Shown: positions 10,713-23,087, counted from the stretch's first letter. The stretch is 64,000 bases of DNA from Planococcus citri (GCF_950023065.1 NC_088677.1:24449230-24513229), one strand, 5' to 3'. Notes: a model not told the origin generated them from the sequence alone. Made by a program: numbers and translations.

Positions 10713-12236
10713 GTCGGGGGGCCCGCATAAGGATCACCTGCACCCCCCTGCCGATTCTCCGGGACAGCTTTTTTCTTAAAGGAGAAGTCCTAAGGAACAT
10801 TTTTAGCCCTTGTCCTCAAAAAAAAAAGAGGCCCTACTTACAAAATGGCGGCCATTTTGATTGACAGGTCAGCCGAAATCGCACGTTTTGCGTTTCTACA
10901 TAGGACTTTTACGTAATTTTTTAAACCGTACAAAGGTAGATCGAAAGAGCAGGCAAAAATTCATCACCTGTCAAAATTTCAAGTTCTAAAGTGCCTTTTT
11001 CGATTTTTGGTGAATTTTCAAAAATCAAATTTTGGCCAAAATGTGAGAAAAAAATCAGAATTTTACCAAATTGACCTAAAAATCTGAAATTTGGGATATA
11101 TCCTATTTTCGACCTGCCAAATCGATTGGAAACTGTGTCAAACCGTTTTGAGCAGTTCTGGAGCCTCCAGCAGATTTTTGAAACTCGAAATTCTCACAAA
11201 ATTTCATCAAATGGAGTTGGAAAGCCGAAATTCATTCTGCAAACTAATTTCAATACGCTATGAAGTCGACTGCAGGTGATTTTTAAGTCGTTTTGGAGCC
11301 TCCAGCGATTTTTTGAAAATTACTGGAGCCTCCAGCAGATTTTTGAAGCTCGAAATTCTCACGAAATTTCATCAAATGGAGTTGGAAAGCAGAAATTCAT
11401 CCTACAAACTAATTTCAATACGCTATGAAGTCGACTGCAGGTGATTTTCAAGTCGTTTTGGAGCCTCCAGTAGATTTTTGAAACTTGAAATTTCCCCAAA
11501 ATTTCATCAAATGTGGTTAGCAAGCTGAAATCAATTCTGCACTTCAATTTTATCACCTTCTGAAAACGACTTCAGGCAAGTTCAAGTAATATTGGAGCTA
11601 CCAGTGACTTTTTGAAAATGTTCATCGCGTTTTTAGGAGAATTGAAATTTCGAAAAAGTAGCTGGAAGTTTCACGTGCAGTCGACTTCATATTGTATTGA
11701 AATTAGTTTGCGGAGTAAATTTCGGCTTTCCAACTCCATTTGATAAAATTTTGTGAGAATTTCAAGTTTCAAAAATCTGCTGGAGGCTCCAGAACTGCTC
11801 AAAACGGTTTGAAACAGTTTCCAATCGATTTGGCAGGTCGAAAATAGGATATATCCCAAATTTCAGATTTCTAGGTCAATTTGGGAAAATTTTGATTTTT
11901 TCTTACATTTTGGCCAAAATTTGATTTTTGAAAAGTCGCCAAAAATCGAAAAAGGCACTTTAGCACTTGAAATTTTGACAGGTGATGAATTTTTGACTGC
12001 TCTTTCGATCTACCTTTGTACGGATTAAAAAATTACGTGAAAGTCCTATGTAGAAACGCAAAACGTGCGATTTCGGCTGACCTGTCAATCAAAATGGCCG
12101 CCATTTTGTAAGTAGGGCCACTTTTTTTTTTGAGGACAAGGGCTAAAAATGTTCCTTAGGACTTCCCCTTTAAGAAAAAAGTTGTCCCGGAGAATCGGCA
12201 GGGGGGTGCAGGTGATCCTTATGCGGGCCCCCCGAC
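10713..12236. mobile_element. Fold-back (long-TIR) transposon, 1524 bp, flanked by TA
   Basis: The ends are mirror images beginning GTCGGGGGGCCCGCATAAGG and are each flanked by TA (10711-10712 and 12237-12238), as expected for TA-target elements such as Tc1/mariner relatives. The arms run about 10713-11275 and 11676-12236 and are nearly identical over more than 500 bases. The 400-base centre holds further tandem copies of the arm's inner segment (about 11157, 11319 and 11456), each containing 'ggagcctccagcagattttt'. No transposase frame is present, so it is non-autonomous. The arms include 'aaatggcggccattttgattg', itself nearly palindromic. Confidence 0.88.
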
Positions 12237-12428
12237 TAATAGCAAATTGATTCCATTTTCTGTTACATCTTCGATTGGGATTGGCCCCGAAAATACATTG
12301 AAAACATGTAGAATCGAGAATAGAAATAACCAATCCATCAGTAAGTCAATTCTGATGTTTCAATAGGTAAAGGTGAGTTTACCTTTTTTTTTCAACAATT
12401 TTTTACCATTTCTACAATTTTCTATACA

Positions 12429-14580
12429 TCAATAATTTAATGAAAAAAAATACATTTCTGTAATTATGAATAAAAATATAAAGAAAAATACCCAATTTTC
12501 TCACTTGGATGGCAATTCTCCGCTTTTTCCCCACCTCTAAAAATGGAAAGTATAAAATCCTGCACTTGTGGGAACAAATCCTCACACCTGGCAAATTTTC
12601 GATCTACGGACCTCCGAATCAACGGATGAGTCCGTAGCCATAGTCTCGTCACTGGACACAGTCAATTGGCCTGGAAATATTCATAGACGACACAGGATCC
12701 AGATAGTCTGTTTATTTATTTGATTACATTCAGTAAACTAGATATACTATTTGAAATAAATTGTAAGAAACTATCGATTATGGGCCAACTACAAGAATAG
12801 GTAGTAGGGTATTCGCTTCCAGCTTGAAAATTGTTCTGTTTTATTGCTAAAATCTTCCTACAATAAGCAGTTGGTAGATGCAGTGATTCCAATAAGATGG
12901 TACATTTCCCTTATAAGTTTTTGTCCTAAAAAATTGAAATAATTTAGGTACAAATTTTATTTTTATCTTTCAAAATATCACTTCAAGTTACATTATTGTT
13001 CAACTATAGATTGAATTATTTTTCAAGCTATAGGTACAGTTTGAGAAATCATATCGTCAAAATAATTTAGATTTGAAAATTAGCTCATTTGATAAGCTTA
13101 CCTGTAGTAAGTGCATTTCCTCCTTGTGGTATACCATGAAGTATCTCATTAACGACCGTCTCCAAAACTGACCCATATTTAGCCATAGTTTCATTTGACA
13201 TGGCTTTAAAAAAAAAAAAAAAATTGAAATGAATGAAAAATCAGATTTTGAAGAGATTGGTTGATGAATTCATTTTCGGTAAAATATAAGGTATACCTAT
13301 CGATCTTCAATACCTATCTATCCATTTGGATCACTTTTACTCTACAAATATTTATTTCTCTTCATGTTTGAAGTGCTCTCAAGCGAATAAAAATTGAAAA
13401 TTTACCTTTTGTTCTCACTTGTTTAACAAACGAATCGACTGTTGAAAACATTTCTTCGAAACTGATGAATTTATCCTTCTCAGATTTGTCTCCTACGTGA
13501 ATCATATTACAAATTTGAAAAATATCATCATGCATAAATATAGGCATTTGGTTATTACAAAGAATAATCAAGTGTGTAATACATTATAAATGATCTCTAA
13601 AATTACCAATTTCTTTTATCTGTTTGAATTTCTGCTTGAATTGCTCGAATTTTTCAAAAGGATCCGAGGTTACATTTTCTGGTAAATCGTCTAAAAGAAA
13701 ATGTATAGTTCATCAATATTGGAAATCATTCTATTATTCCGAATAAAACATGTTTCAAAATATTTCATTTTTGAATTCAAAATTGTACCAGCTATCAAAT
13801 TTTTTCTATTTAGACCAGGTACTGAGAGTGAATAACTTATGCATATGTTGTACCTATTTGCAACTATATTAAAAGGGATTCAATTATATTCGTGCATCTG
13901 AAAACTTACATGCAGAGTAAAATATACGATCCGCTGCCAACCGATGCTGACCCAGTTTTTCAGTCTTTGCTGCAGAAATTTCAAGTATTTTACATTCTAA
14001 GGAACGAAACACAGAAACAAATGATGTGTAAGTAGGCATTTTTTGTATCACTTAAACAACAGTAGATTCAAGTGAAAAAACTACATAGGTATTTATCGCG
14101 TATATTTTTATACTGTGGTACATACATATAGGTAATTAGGTCTATTTCATTCTAAATTGAGTTATTTAAAATTTACTGATTAAGATTTTATGAAACTTAC
14201 TTAAAGCTTCTGGTGTTAAATCATTATTCTTCGAACATTCATCACTGGTTTCCGCTGGAACAGCTGTCGTAGTTGTTATTTTGATTCCTATACATAGTCA
14301 AGTGTGGACAAAAAATTCAACAAATTCATAATTTAAAAGCTCGAAATTTTTACTAACGTAAGTTACTACCTACGTTGTATTATTGAGTAAATTCTGGCGT
14401 GAGAATGGATGAAAATATTTTAAAACGAAAACAATCCAAAAGCATATTGTAAATGTTTTGAATTTTTTTCAATTACTTACCTGGGTTTTGAGTTGGTGTT
14501 GTTTGTATCTGTCCATTCGAAAATAAAAAATTACTACCTAAACCGGTTAATACCAAAAAAACAACTGTAGAAACCCGCAT
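12429..14580 (-). CDS. Secreted protein encoded by phase-1 microexons (8 exons)
   Basis: Exons, 5' to 3' on the minus strand: 14580-14481, 14287-14201, 13996-13910, 13690-13607, 13492-13406, 13203-13102, 12603-12505, 12457-12429. Their lengths (100, 87, 87, 84, 87, 102, 99, 29) sum to 675, giving 224 residues plus TGA. Every intron is phase 1, so each of the six internal exons is a multiple of three. Donors are GTAAGT/GTAAGC, GTAATT, GTAAAT and GTGAGA; most acceptors are clear. The first exon is a signal peptide (MRVSTVVFLVLTGLG...). The mature protein is Lys/Glu-rich and probably helical, with Cys in exons 2, 3 and 7 (DECSKN, KCKILE, RCEDLFPQVQDF, ENCHP). Acceptors of exons 5 and 7 are weak. 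An alternative exon 7 from a stronger acceptor (12670-12582) ends in TGA after ICQV. Family not recognised; the architecture recalls insect effector genes with many small symmetric exons. Confidence 0.75.
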
Positions 14581-14655
14581 CGTGGAAAAATTATTTAATA
14601 TTTAATACAACTTCAAGTGATAAAATATACTAAGCAGTAAATTATACGTTCAATT

Positions 14656-14664
14656 CTTTTTATA
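14656..14664 (-). promoter_or_regulatory. TATA box of the microexon gene
   Basis: TATAAAAAG on the minus strand lies about 75-85 bases upstream of the ATG at 14580. This leaves room for a start site near 14630 and a 5' UTR of roughly 50 bases. No competing ATG lies between. Confidence 0.5.
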
Positions 14665-15524
14665 ATAATAATCCGTGCTTAGTTTTTCAACCAAATTAAC
14701 CTACACCTGATAAAAAGTGATGAAAATTCCCTTGAACTATTACCTATAGATAATTCGAGACCAATTTGCCAAAGTTGCTTTTAAAAAAATAAGGTATCAA
14801 AAGTTGAAAAAAATCCAATAAGCCAAATAATAGAAACATAGGTACTAGGTAGTAGGTACTAGATAGTAGGTACCTATGATGAAAAACCAAAAAGAAATTC
14901 AGACTTTTAAAAATTACTTACTTATAAAAAATGTTTTTTTGTAGGTATTTTTTCTGTCATGTTCAACTTCTTAGGATTAATCGTTGGATATTTATTTCGA
15001 TGTAAAGTAGGAATGAATTTTTTTTGTCCCTTATAGCAATTATAGCTCAAACGAAGTGTTAAAATTGGCTACTTACTTCCAAAAAAATTCGAGCAAAAGT
15101 TAATAATAATGTATTTTTTATTATTCGTCTTATTATACTTATCAGCTGGATTGAATTTTTCTAACAATGATGTTCTAATTAGGTATATACATTCTTTATG
15201 TTATCAAATTGAGAGAAAATTTGATAACTAGTGGGTACGTCTACGAACGCTACTAATTATACCTACCATTTATTAATCGTATTTTCAATCACGATTGCTT
15301 AAAAAATGTGTTTTATAAATAAAAAATAATATCTGTAAGTTCAAAGTTGGTCCGAAATGCATAAAAAATATCAAATTCACTAGTTGAAGGTTGAGGAAAA
15401 AAACAACAAAATTCGTAAGTTTCGATAACATAAAAAATGTTATACGCTTTGTAATACGTACTTAGTACTTACATTACTTTGCACTCAATCTTGAGTCTCA
15501 AGGGAAGAGCAATGTAGGTCTAAG

Positions 15525-16284
15525 TTAGGGTGGCCTGCCCCAAAAAAAAGTCAGCAGATTTTGACCAAATTCAGCAGAAATCTAAACTTTGAGTTGAAAG
15601 TCACTCAGAAAACATTTTAGCTCCGGAGGTGCCCTTGGGGGGGATGGGTTCTCAAAGAGAGGGTATTTTCGAAAAAATCGTGTTTTTTCACTCCTGTTGC
15701 TACCCAACCTGTTCATTCGTGGTTTGAATATTTTTCTTCCACGATATTTCGCATTAATCATGCCAAAACATCAAGGAGTATATTTTCTGAAAGTGGGGAA
15801 ATATTTTGGAACGGAGTGGTTTTGTTAGATCATTTTTGTCAATTTCAAAAATTCAAAAAAATAATAGCCAAAAACTTAGCTATGAAATTTTTTTGAAATT
15901 TTCAATCATGACTAAAAATTTGGCGTCACTACGTTCCAAAATATTTCCCAGTTTTAGAAATGATATATTTCGATGTTTTGGCTTAATCAAAGCGAAATAT
16001 TGGAGAGGAACAAATTGTTCAAAACGCGAATTTATCCAAAAATATGCGATTTTCAAATTTTCAGCTGCTCAATAGAACCCTAAAATTTCCAAAATAAGTT
16101 GGATAGCGAGAGGAGTGAAAAAACCACGATTTTTGTCAAAAATTCTCCTCCTTTGAGGGCTCATTTCTCTACTCCACGGGCACATCTCGAGCTAAAATCT
16201 TTTCTGAGAAACTTTCAACTGAAATGGTAGGTCTCTGCTGAATTTGGTCGAAATCTGCAGACTTTATCGGTAGATCCTCCCTAA
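15525..16284. mobile_element. Diverged inverted-repeat element, about 760 bp
   Basis: Left arm (TTAGGGTGG... 'cagcagattttgaccaaattc' ... 'gttgaaagtcactcagaaaa' ... 'cactcctgttgctacccaac') and right arm (from about 16085 to CCTCCCTAA at 16284) are imperfect reverse complements over about 190 bases. The centre (15740-16080) carries a second inner mirror around 'ccaaaacatcaagg'/'cgatgttttggc'. No coding capacity beyond AT-driven frames. The divergence between arms points to an old insertion. Target-site duplication is not clear. Confidence 0.65.
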
Positions 16285-17149
16285 TTTAGGTATTTATATG
16301 AGAATGAGATGCTTTTAAAGTTACTTGAGTAAAGAAATGCCTCCGCATGGAATAGTATACCTTCCAGAAGGTATTTGAATCGGGTTTTTAAAAGCGAAAA
16401 CGATGAAAAGAGCAAACAGTTAATAGCCTTTTCTGCAGCATAGTTAGTATGTAGGTATTTCTTCATAACACAGTTAAAAAAAAAAAAAGGTTTCACTTAC
16501 TCTGACTGAGCTAAATGAGATTTTTTTCTATACGTATTATTATTTTGTAGACTTGCATTTTTAAGCAAAGAAAGCTAAGGAAGGTGTCACCGAAAAATTA
16601 TGAATTTATAAGTAAGTAAGTATTTTTCTATTGAGATGAGTTCGTGAAAAATTCCATTAACTTCCATAAAAAAAACCTCCAGTTCAGCAAGTTCGAAAAA
16701 ATTTGAGTGAAAATTGCACAAGGCGGAAATCTTGAAGAAAATTTCAACCTAGGTCCTCCATTTTCGAACATTTCTTATCGCGATGTCTGTCATAAAATTT
16801 AGTTCAAAAACTGGTTGGGATGTTGTGTGCCCTAAAATGTTTGAAAACTGCAAAAATCAAAAATGTGCTCCTTGATTTATTGGCATAACGGATTTGGAAG
16901 GGACTGAAGAAGGAAGGTTTCAAGGTAGTAAGCCATGGAGAAGTTTTCTCCTACGAGATTTTATGGCCATTTTTTTGGTTTTGTAGTTTGTTTTTCTTTT
17001 TGACCAATAACTATATTTTTTGAGCCATGATCTAGGTACATACTAATGTGTTTTTAATTGGGATTATGGAGGGGGAAAAGGGAGTTCGATATGAAATATA
17101 TTGACGTGTGTAGGATGTTAAATTTTCGTTTTGGTTTCTAGTTTTCTCT

Positions 17150-17457
17150 TTCCTCTCACCACATATGGCGCCCGAACAGGGACGCCTGTTACTTATAACT
17201 ATAGGTAAATGTGTCCTAAATCGTCTCAGATTTGGAGTGGTTCACTATACTTTTAATCTGAGGAGATTTTAACTCTGTTTGTAGTTTGATTTTACTTTTT
17301 TCAGTCTCAGATTTCTGAGAAAATGAGTTTTGAAGATTTTTAATCTCGGTTTGTTTGTCATTTTAATTAGTTTTGTACAGTACGTTAGGTACCTGACGGA
17401 TCGCCTACCGTTTTGATAATTTTTTGAATTTTTCCTATATTTATTTGCTCTGTTAAA
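17150..17457 (+). mobile_element. LTR-retroelement leader fragment
   Basis: After a 'tctctttcctctcaccaca' stretch that could be an LTR 3' end, an 18-base primer-binding site occurs at 17166-17183. The following approximately 270 bases (leader) are shared with 39121-39394 in the same orientation. Both copies lose similarity at 'tatttgctctg'. No gag or pol frame follows within the window, so this is a truncated copy. Shared words include 'gtaaatgtgtcctaaat', 'tctgaggagattt' and 'acctgacggatcgcctaccg'. Confidence 0.7.
17166..17183 (+). promoter_or_regulatory. Primer-binding site, tRNA-Lys type
   Basis: TGGCGCCCGAACAGGGAC is the reverse complement of the 3' end of a lysine tRNA and is the classic minus-strand primer site of many LTR elements. 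Its presence right after a CA-ending stretch identifies the element class. A second copy lies at 39121-39138. Confidence 0.85.
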
Positions 17458-17459
17458 CA

Positions 17460-18450
17460 ATTCTTTTCCTAGTTAGTAGTTTTAATTTTTTTCGTGAATG
17501 GATTTGTTGCATGGTACATACATAATTTGTTTTAGTAACGTGGCGAGGACCTCTGAGTCAAACCACATTTACCTTTTTCTTGGGGGGGGGGCAAGTTTGC
17601 CTAATAAGACTTTTATTTGGCACATGTGTGTATTTTATACGTATGGTAATATATCATGCTTCGATGTTCGAGCGTGAAAGTGTAGAGATATGCGGATGCT
17701 GTGGCCGAGGCAGCGTACCTGCTGGGGTCACTGCACCACTGTTATCTGAGATACGAGGTGTGATGTACATGCATTTGGTATGGATTAATGTATAGTAATT
17801 AGTAATGCATCACAGGTATCGTTTTGGTGATGTATTTTTCACACAAAGAGTTGGTATTTGATCTGACAAGCTGTACCTCTTTTTCCTATTTTTAATCATT
17901 ATTCTTCCTAAATCATTTTTGCTTCATTTTTCCAAGTGCGTACATCCGGTGTTTTGAAAATATTTCATTTTTTTTTTTTTTTTGTTTCGAAAACTGGTAA
18001 AACTGGTTCTCGTTTTGGCCTAAAAATGAATGGCGTCCGTTATGGTACTTTATGTATTGTATAAAGTTCTTAGGTTTCAGACCTTTAGGTTTGCTTAGGG
18101 ATAATGTTGCATAGATGATGTGGTGTTTTTTTATCTAATGTTCTTTTGTTATTTATTTTTGATCAAAGTGATCGTTTTTTTTTGTCATTTATATATGTTT
18201 CAGAGTTTGGAAGGGAGGGGGGGGGGGTATTCAACTTTAATATAGGTACCTACACACGTCACATGCTTGGTATTGAACTTTTCCCCCTTCGAGTCTCTTT
18301 ATTTGAAATTTGAATTTTTATTTCTATTTTTGAAAATTAAAAAGATTTTCTCAGAGATTGTATTCTTTTTTATCATCACGTCTCCAGTTTTTTTTTAAAT
18401 GTTCATTTTGAAGTTGAAAAAATCAAAGTGGCCAAAAAGTAGTTTAAATT
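17460..18450. other. No gene seen
   Basis: T-rich sequence with homopolymer runs (T run near 17970, G run near 18220). The plus-strand frame at 17580-17795 includes a Cys/Gly-rich part (ICGCCGRGSVPAG), but it has no splice or family support. Confidence 0.5.
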
Positions 18451-18865
18451 AATGAGGTAGTGGCTTTTCAAATATTTGTTGACACACTTTAAACTATCCC
18501 CCTTCCTTCTTCTCAAGTCCCTGGCGGTTTTAAATATGTATCTGTAGTGTCATCAGATTATCCATTTTGATTTGTTAGTCAACGAATTATTTTGGGATTA
18601 GACGAGTTTTATTTTGCTGGAAAACAAGTCGAAACGAATAGTAGAAAATTAAAAAAAAAAGAAAAATACCCCTTATGTAAATAATAAATTTCCGAGCGAC
18701 TTCACTGTTGGTCAAAATAGACAAAATTATGATTTCATACGTAGTGATTCTCAACACTAGCTGGTCTAGCTTTTCAACATGTTTGAAAAAAATTCGTTAT
18801 TGAAAACTACGCAGCGATTCAAAAATTTAATCACCACCAACTAGCTCTTTTGAGATTTCCATTCT

Positions 18866-18893
18866 TGATGATGATGATGATGATGATGATGAT
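18866..18893. repeat. (GAT)n microsatellite
   Basis: About nine uninterrupted GAT units. In the other array units the same position has only one to three units ('cttgatgatgatagg'), so this is an expansion of a pre-existing short run. On the minus strand each unit adds an Ile codon (ATC) to the conserved frame, so length changes keep the frame. Confidence 0.9.
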
Positions 18894-19070
18894 AGGCGAT
18901 GGGTACACCTACATTGAGGCCATAACAACGATGTATCTTAAAATAGGTTTCTAAACGGGTTTCTGCTCTGATCCTTGATTAATATCTTTGCTTACTTAGG
19001 TACTTACATACGTAATGAGCGACCTCGAATAGTTCAGTTAACATATAATATTTAGTAGGTATATACTTAC

Positions 19071-19380
19071 GCTGATTTGAAGTTTTAATCCTCCTTGCCT
19101 TTTTCGTAGCTCTGTGTTAGCTATCTGTAAAAAAAAAAAAGAAAATTTGAGAGTTTAACAGCTCTTACCTACATTGTCCAAGGTACACTCGTACTTACTT
19201 TTAATCGTTCTACTTCGTCGCCGCGCTCACCTCTGGGCAAATTTAATAACATCTGGTACTCCTGACCAAAAAATCAAATGATCTAGGTATAGGTGTGGGT
19301 GAGATACTTACAGTTACTTACTTGTGCGTCTAGCGTATCTTTTTCATCGTCTTCAATGTCATTGGAATCAATTGTCCGAT
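19071..19380 (-). CDS. Three phase-compatible exons of an unrecognised gene
   Basis: Minus-strand exons: 19380-19322 (acceptor AAATCTTAG, donor GTAAGT), 19261-19199 (acceptor TTTTTTGGTCAG, donor GTAAGT), 19124-19071 (acceptor after a long T run ending ACAG, donor GTAAGT). They encode RTIDSNDIEDDEKDTLDAQ, then EYQMLLNLPRGERGDEVERL + K, then IANTELRKRQGGLKLQIS. The first joins the second in phase 0, and the others are 63 and 54 nt in phase 0. The peptide is acidic, then probably coiled-coil. Introns are very short (60-75 nt). No stop or frameshift was seen, so this looks like a live gene, partial at both ends. It sits at the low-coordinate edge of the decayed array. Family not recognised. Confidence 0.65.
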
Positions 19381-21406
19381 CTAAGATTTCAAATCAACTA
19401 ACACTTAATTATCAATAGGCTTACGTAGAAAGCAACAACTTCTTTGCAATCAGTGAATTGTCAATGGCTTTTACAAATGAGTATGTTTGACGCTATGTGT
19501 CTGATTTGCTGACAGAATTTTGCGAAAACAAGTGGCGTAGCCAGAGCATATCTGGAGGGGGGTTTGGTTTTGTGAGAAAGGTCCATCTTATTATTCAAGA
19601 AGAGAAAAAAACAAATTGGCCCGAGCGTAGCGAGGGAAAAAGCGTTTGAAAATTCTCATTTTAAGAGGTTGATTGTTTTGGCTTCACAATTTCAGAATTT
19701 GAATGATTTTTTAAAAAATTTCAAGTCTGAAATAGAAAAGCAAAAAATCCCAAACAAAGTGAGAGGAAAAGCTCTCGAAATTTTGTGTTTTGAGAAGTAA
19801 AAAAAGTATTTTTTTTTGATTTGAAGAGGGAGGCCCTAAACAATTGAAAAATTGATAGAAAGTATAAACACACACTATCAAAGTAAATTACACGTGAAGA
19901 ATTTTATTTATAACTTTAGGTAAGTAAATTAAAAAAAATTCGTGATTCAATTTTTGCGGGAAAATGTAAATTTGATAAAATTTACATAGAAAGGTAATGT
20001 TTGGTATAATGCAGGTATACTTGGTTTTTGATCTGTCAAATTAATTAGTGGTGCTTTCTCGCCATTTCAGAGCTTCAAGAAGATTTTTTCACTTTCCTGG
20101 TTTGAAAAGATACTGAATTTCAGTTCGGCCTCTTTTTAGGGCAATTTTTCCTGGAAATAAGTGATCTTAAGATCAGCCAAAGTCTCTATGAAGTTTCAAA
20201 ACCGCCACTAATCGATTTAGGAGATCAAGAATAATTGAAGCACATACCAAATTTCTGCTTTCTACTATTGTATTCAACTTTTGCTTATATGTACTTACTT
20301 ATTTGCTACCAACGCGTTGTTTTTAGTACCTTAAGCTTTTGTTTTGCGGTATCGTACCATTCGCTTTGATTTTTGAATGGATTTAAATAATACATATTAT
20401 GTAGGTCAATCAATAAAAGATTCTTTAATGATACATTTTCTGTTACCTATGTTGAAGCAATAACAACAATATCTCTTGAAATTGGTTTCTAAACAGGTTT
20501 CTGTTCTGATCCTTGTGTAATATCTTTGCTTACTTACTTATTTTCTTGCTTACTTACTTTTATTTGCAAAGTATACCTTTCAAAAATTTACAACTTTTCA
20601 TCAGCGACTAAAAAGTATTTAAATTAATGAAGTAATGGCTTTTCAAATATTTGTTGGCATACTTTAAATCATCCCCCTTCCTTTTTCTCAAGTCCCTGAT
20701 GATTTCAAATATCCGTAGTGTTACCAGATTATCCATTTTGATTTGTTAGTCAAAAACTTTGGCGGTTTTTATGAATTTTTGCGCGTAAAAACCTCTTCAA
20801 TTGGGTGGAACTATGCGAAGTTGAAATTTTTCTTTGTGATTCACTACTTCTGTATCTACATTTTTGGCTCGAAGCAGTCAGTGTGATGCAAAAATGTTCA
20901 AAAATTAATAAAGTACCGATTTTTCTCTTCTTTCCGGGTTGTCTGTGAATTTTGATGGGAAAATTGGTTTGGAAAACCGGATAAACTCGAGGAATCCATT
21001 TCTCCGAAAAAAGGCGCATTTTTGCACTAAAAATGCGCATTTCTTCAGCAAAATACAATTCGAAATTTGAGTAAAATTGACACGAATAACTTTTAGGGGG
21101 AAGAAGGAGATCTGATTTTCAAACAAGTTTGAAAAAAAGTAGTTGAAAACCATGCAACGATTGAATAATTCAATCACCAAAGTCTTTAGTTTTTTTCAGA
21201 ATTCGATTCTTGATGATGATAGGCGACGGGTACACCTAGTATGTTGAGGCGATAACAACAATATCAGTTTCTCTTGAAATAGGTTTCTAAACAGGTTTCT
21301 GCTCTGATCCTTGTTTGATATCTTTGCTTACTTACTTATTTTGCTACCAATGCGTTTTTTTGCTCGACTGAGCAGCTAGTTCCACTTGTTTTCACTTTCG
21401 AATGGG

Positions 21407-21535
21407 TTTAAATAATAGATCAATAATTACATGTAATTCTTTAATGCTACATTTTCCGTCAAGGTTCATGGGAAACATCACTCTTTCAAACCTTGGTTGT
21501 AAATAAAATGAGTCCGAGTCTGAGACGTGGAATTT
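21407..21535 (-). pseudogene. Array block: 42-codon open frame ending in a stop
   Basis: The minus-strand frame (FHVSDSDSFYLQPRFERVMF, then a KCSIKELHVIIDLLFKPIRK tail and TGA) is open in this copy. It is partly open in the copy at 27225-27360 and broken at 24430-24560 and 30550-30680. It follows the block at about 21540-21620, which encodes an EESGEV-LEDC peptide but carries a 2-base insertion here. Whether this is a real exon or a 3' UTR coincidence is uncertain; several conserved residues between copies favour coding origin. Confidence 0.35.
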
Positions 21536-23087
21536 TTTCTGCGTACAGTCTTCCAACGTCACCTCTCGCCGCTTTCTTCAAGTTGCTATTGCAACTTTTC
21601 CAAAATGAAAGTTTCAAGAAAATCTGCGTGAACTGAAAATTTAATCATGTTATGAAAACGTGAGTTTTATGATTGCGGAGTAAGTAACTTGCGTTTATTG
21701 AAATTATTTTGAGGCCGGTTTTAATTGGTTATGAGTTTCGCTAATGTGAGTTTAATATGTGTACCTACTTGTGTATAATGAAAATTTTCATTTTGAATTG
21801 GATGTCATCCAACCTTGGGGGTGGTTCTGGAGGAGCGATATACGCCCTTAAGGTGATATAGAACACACATTCCAGAACATTGTGACTTTTTTTTCTCTGA
21901 TCCCTGCTTAAGAAAATGGTCTGTAGCCATATAGACCTAGTATTCAAGGGCTGCACTGACTTGAGGTCATCCCTATTATTACATTCTAAGATACATAATA
22001 TTGAGAGTTCTAATCAACGATGCTGGCAAATTTTCTTCGACGATCCTGCACCCATCAATTTATCAGGGTTGGGAAAAAAGGATGGAAGTTGAAATTTGAA
22101 CGAGAATTTAGATTTTAAATCAACTTAATAGAAAGCAAAAACTGCTTTGCAATCAGTGATTTGTCAATGGATTTCGCAAGATACTCTTTTTGAAGCTGCA
22201 CTTCATTTTCATCCAACAGAAAAGATATTTCAACCATCAGCGTAAACAACAGAAAAATTGATAGAAAGTATAAAAACACACATCATCAAAGAAAATTACG
22301 CGTGCATAATTTTTTTTGAGTTTTTGGTCAGTTTAAAAAAATTTATTGTTCAATTTTCACGGAAAAATAAAAATTTTATAAAATTTAGATAGAAAGGTAA
22401 TAGTATGTGGTTTTTGCAGGTCTAGTTTTTGATCTGTCAAATAAAGTAATTGGCAGTGCTTTGGCATCATTTCAGAGCTTATAGAAGATTTTTTCACTTT
22501 GCTCGGTTATAAAGATGCTGAATTCCATTTCGGGCCCCTTTTTATGGCAATTTTTCCAAGAAATGAGTGATCTTAAAATCAACGGAAGGCTCTATAAAGT
22601 TTCAAATCCGCCACTAATCGATTTAGCAGGTCAAGAATACTTTAGGCGTATATCAAATTTCTGCTTTCTACTTCAATTTTATTCAGATTTCATTTGTTTC
22701 ATCGAGATAAATTTACTTAGGTATTATTGAATTTTCTAAAATTATCAAAAATCGAAAAATGAAATTCAGTATCTGAAATTCAGCTTGGTTGTCTATTTAT
22801 GAGTGCTCATTCGACTTTTTTGATCTGAAAATTTTTTCATCAGTTTAGATAGATAAGTAACTTACTTTCCAAACTGCCCCGTAGGTCGTGAAAAATGATG
22901 GGTCATTTTCTTTGAGGAAACGAATTCAAACAAAACAATGCGAGTTCAAATAAATATACTTACTTATTCAATTTCAAACACTAGAAAATATGCTCAAGCC
23001 TTATGATGCATGAAGTTTTTTCTTCATAATGTACAATCCAGCAATTTTTTTCGTCATTTCTTTCTTGTTAAATCAACTTTGTCTTAC

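Noticed and set aside
10713..12236. Mirror-image ORFs at 11091-11279 plus and 11671-11859 minus
   Set aside because: They are the same sequence in the two arms of a fold-back transposon; the frames carry no domain.
12464..12652. ORF 12464-12652 minus as a stand-alone gene
   Set aside because: Its protein-like part fits precisely as exon 7 of the spliced gene (12603-12505); the ends are intron read-through.
17166..17183. Exact match to a lentiviral-type primer-binding site
   Set aside because: The lysine tRNA primer site is common in insect LTR elements. No gag, pol or env is nearby, so there is no case for a retrovirus.
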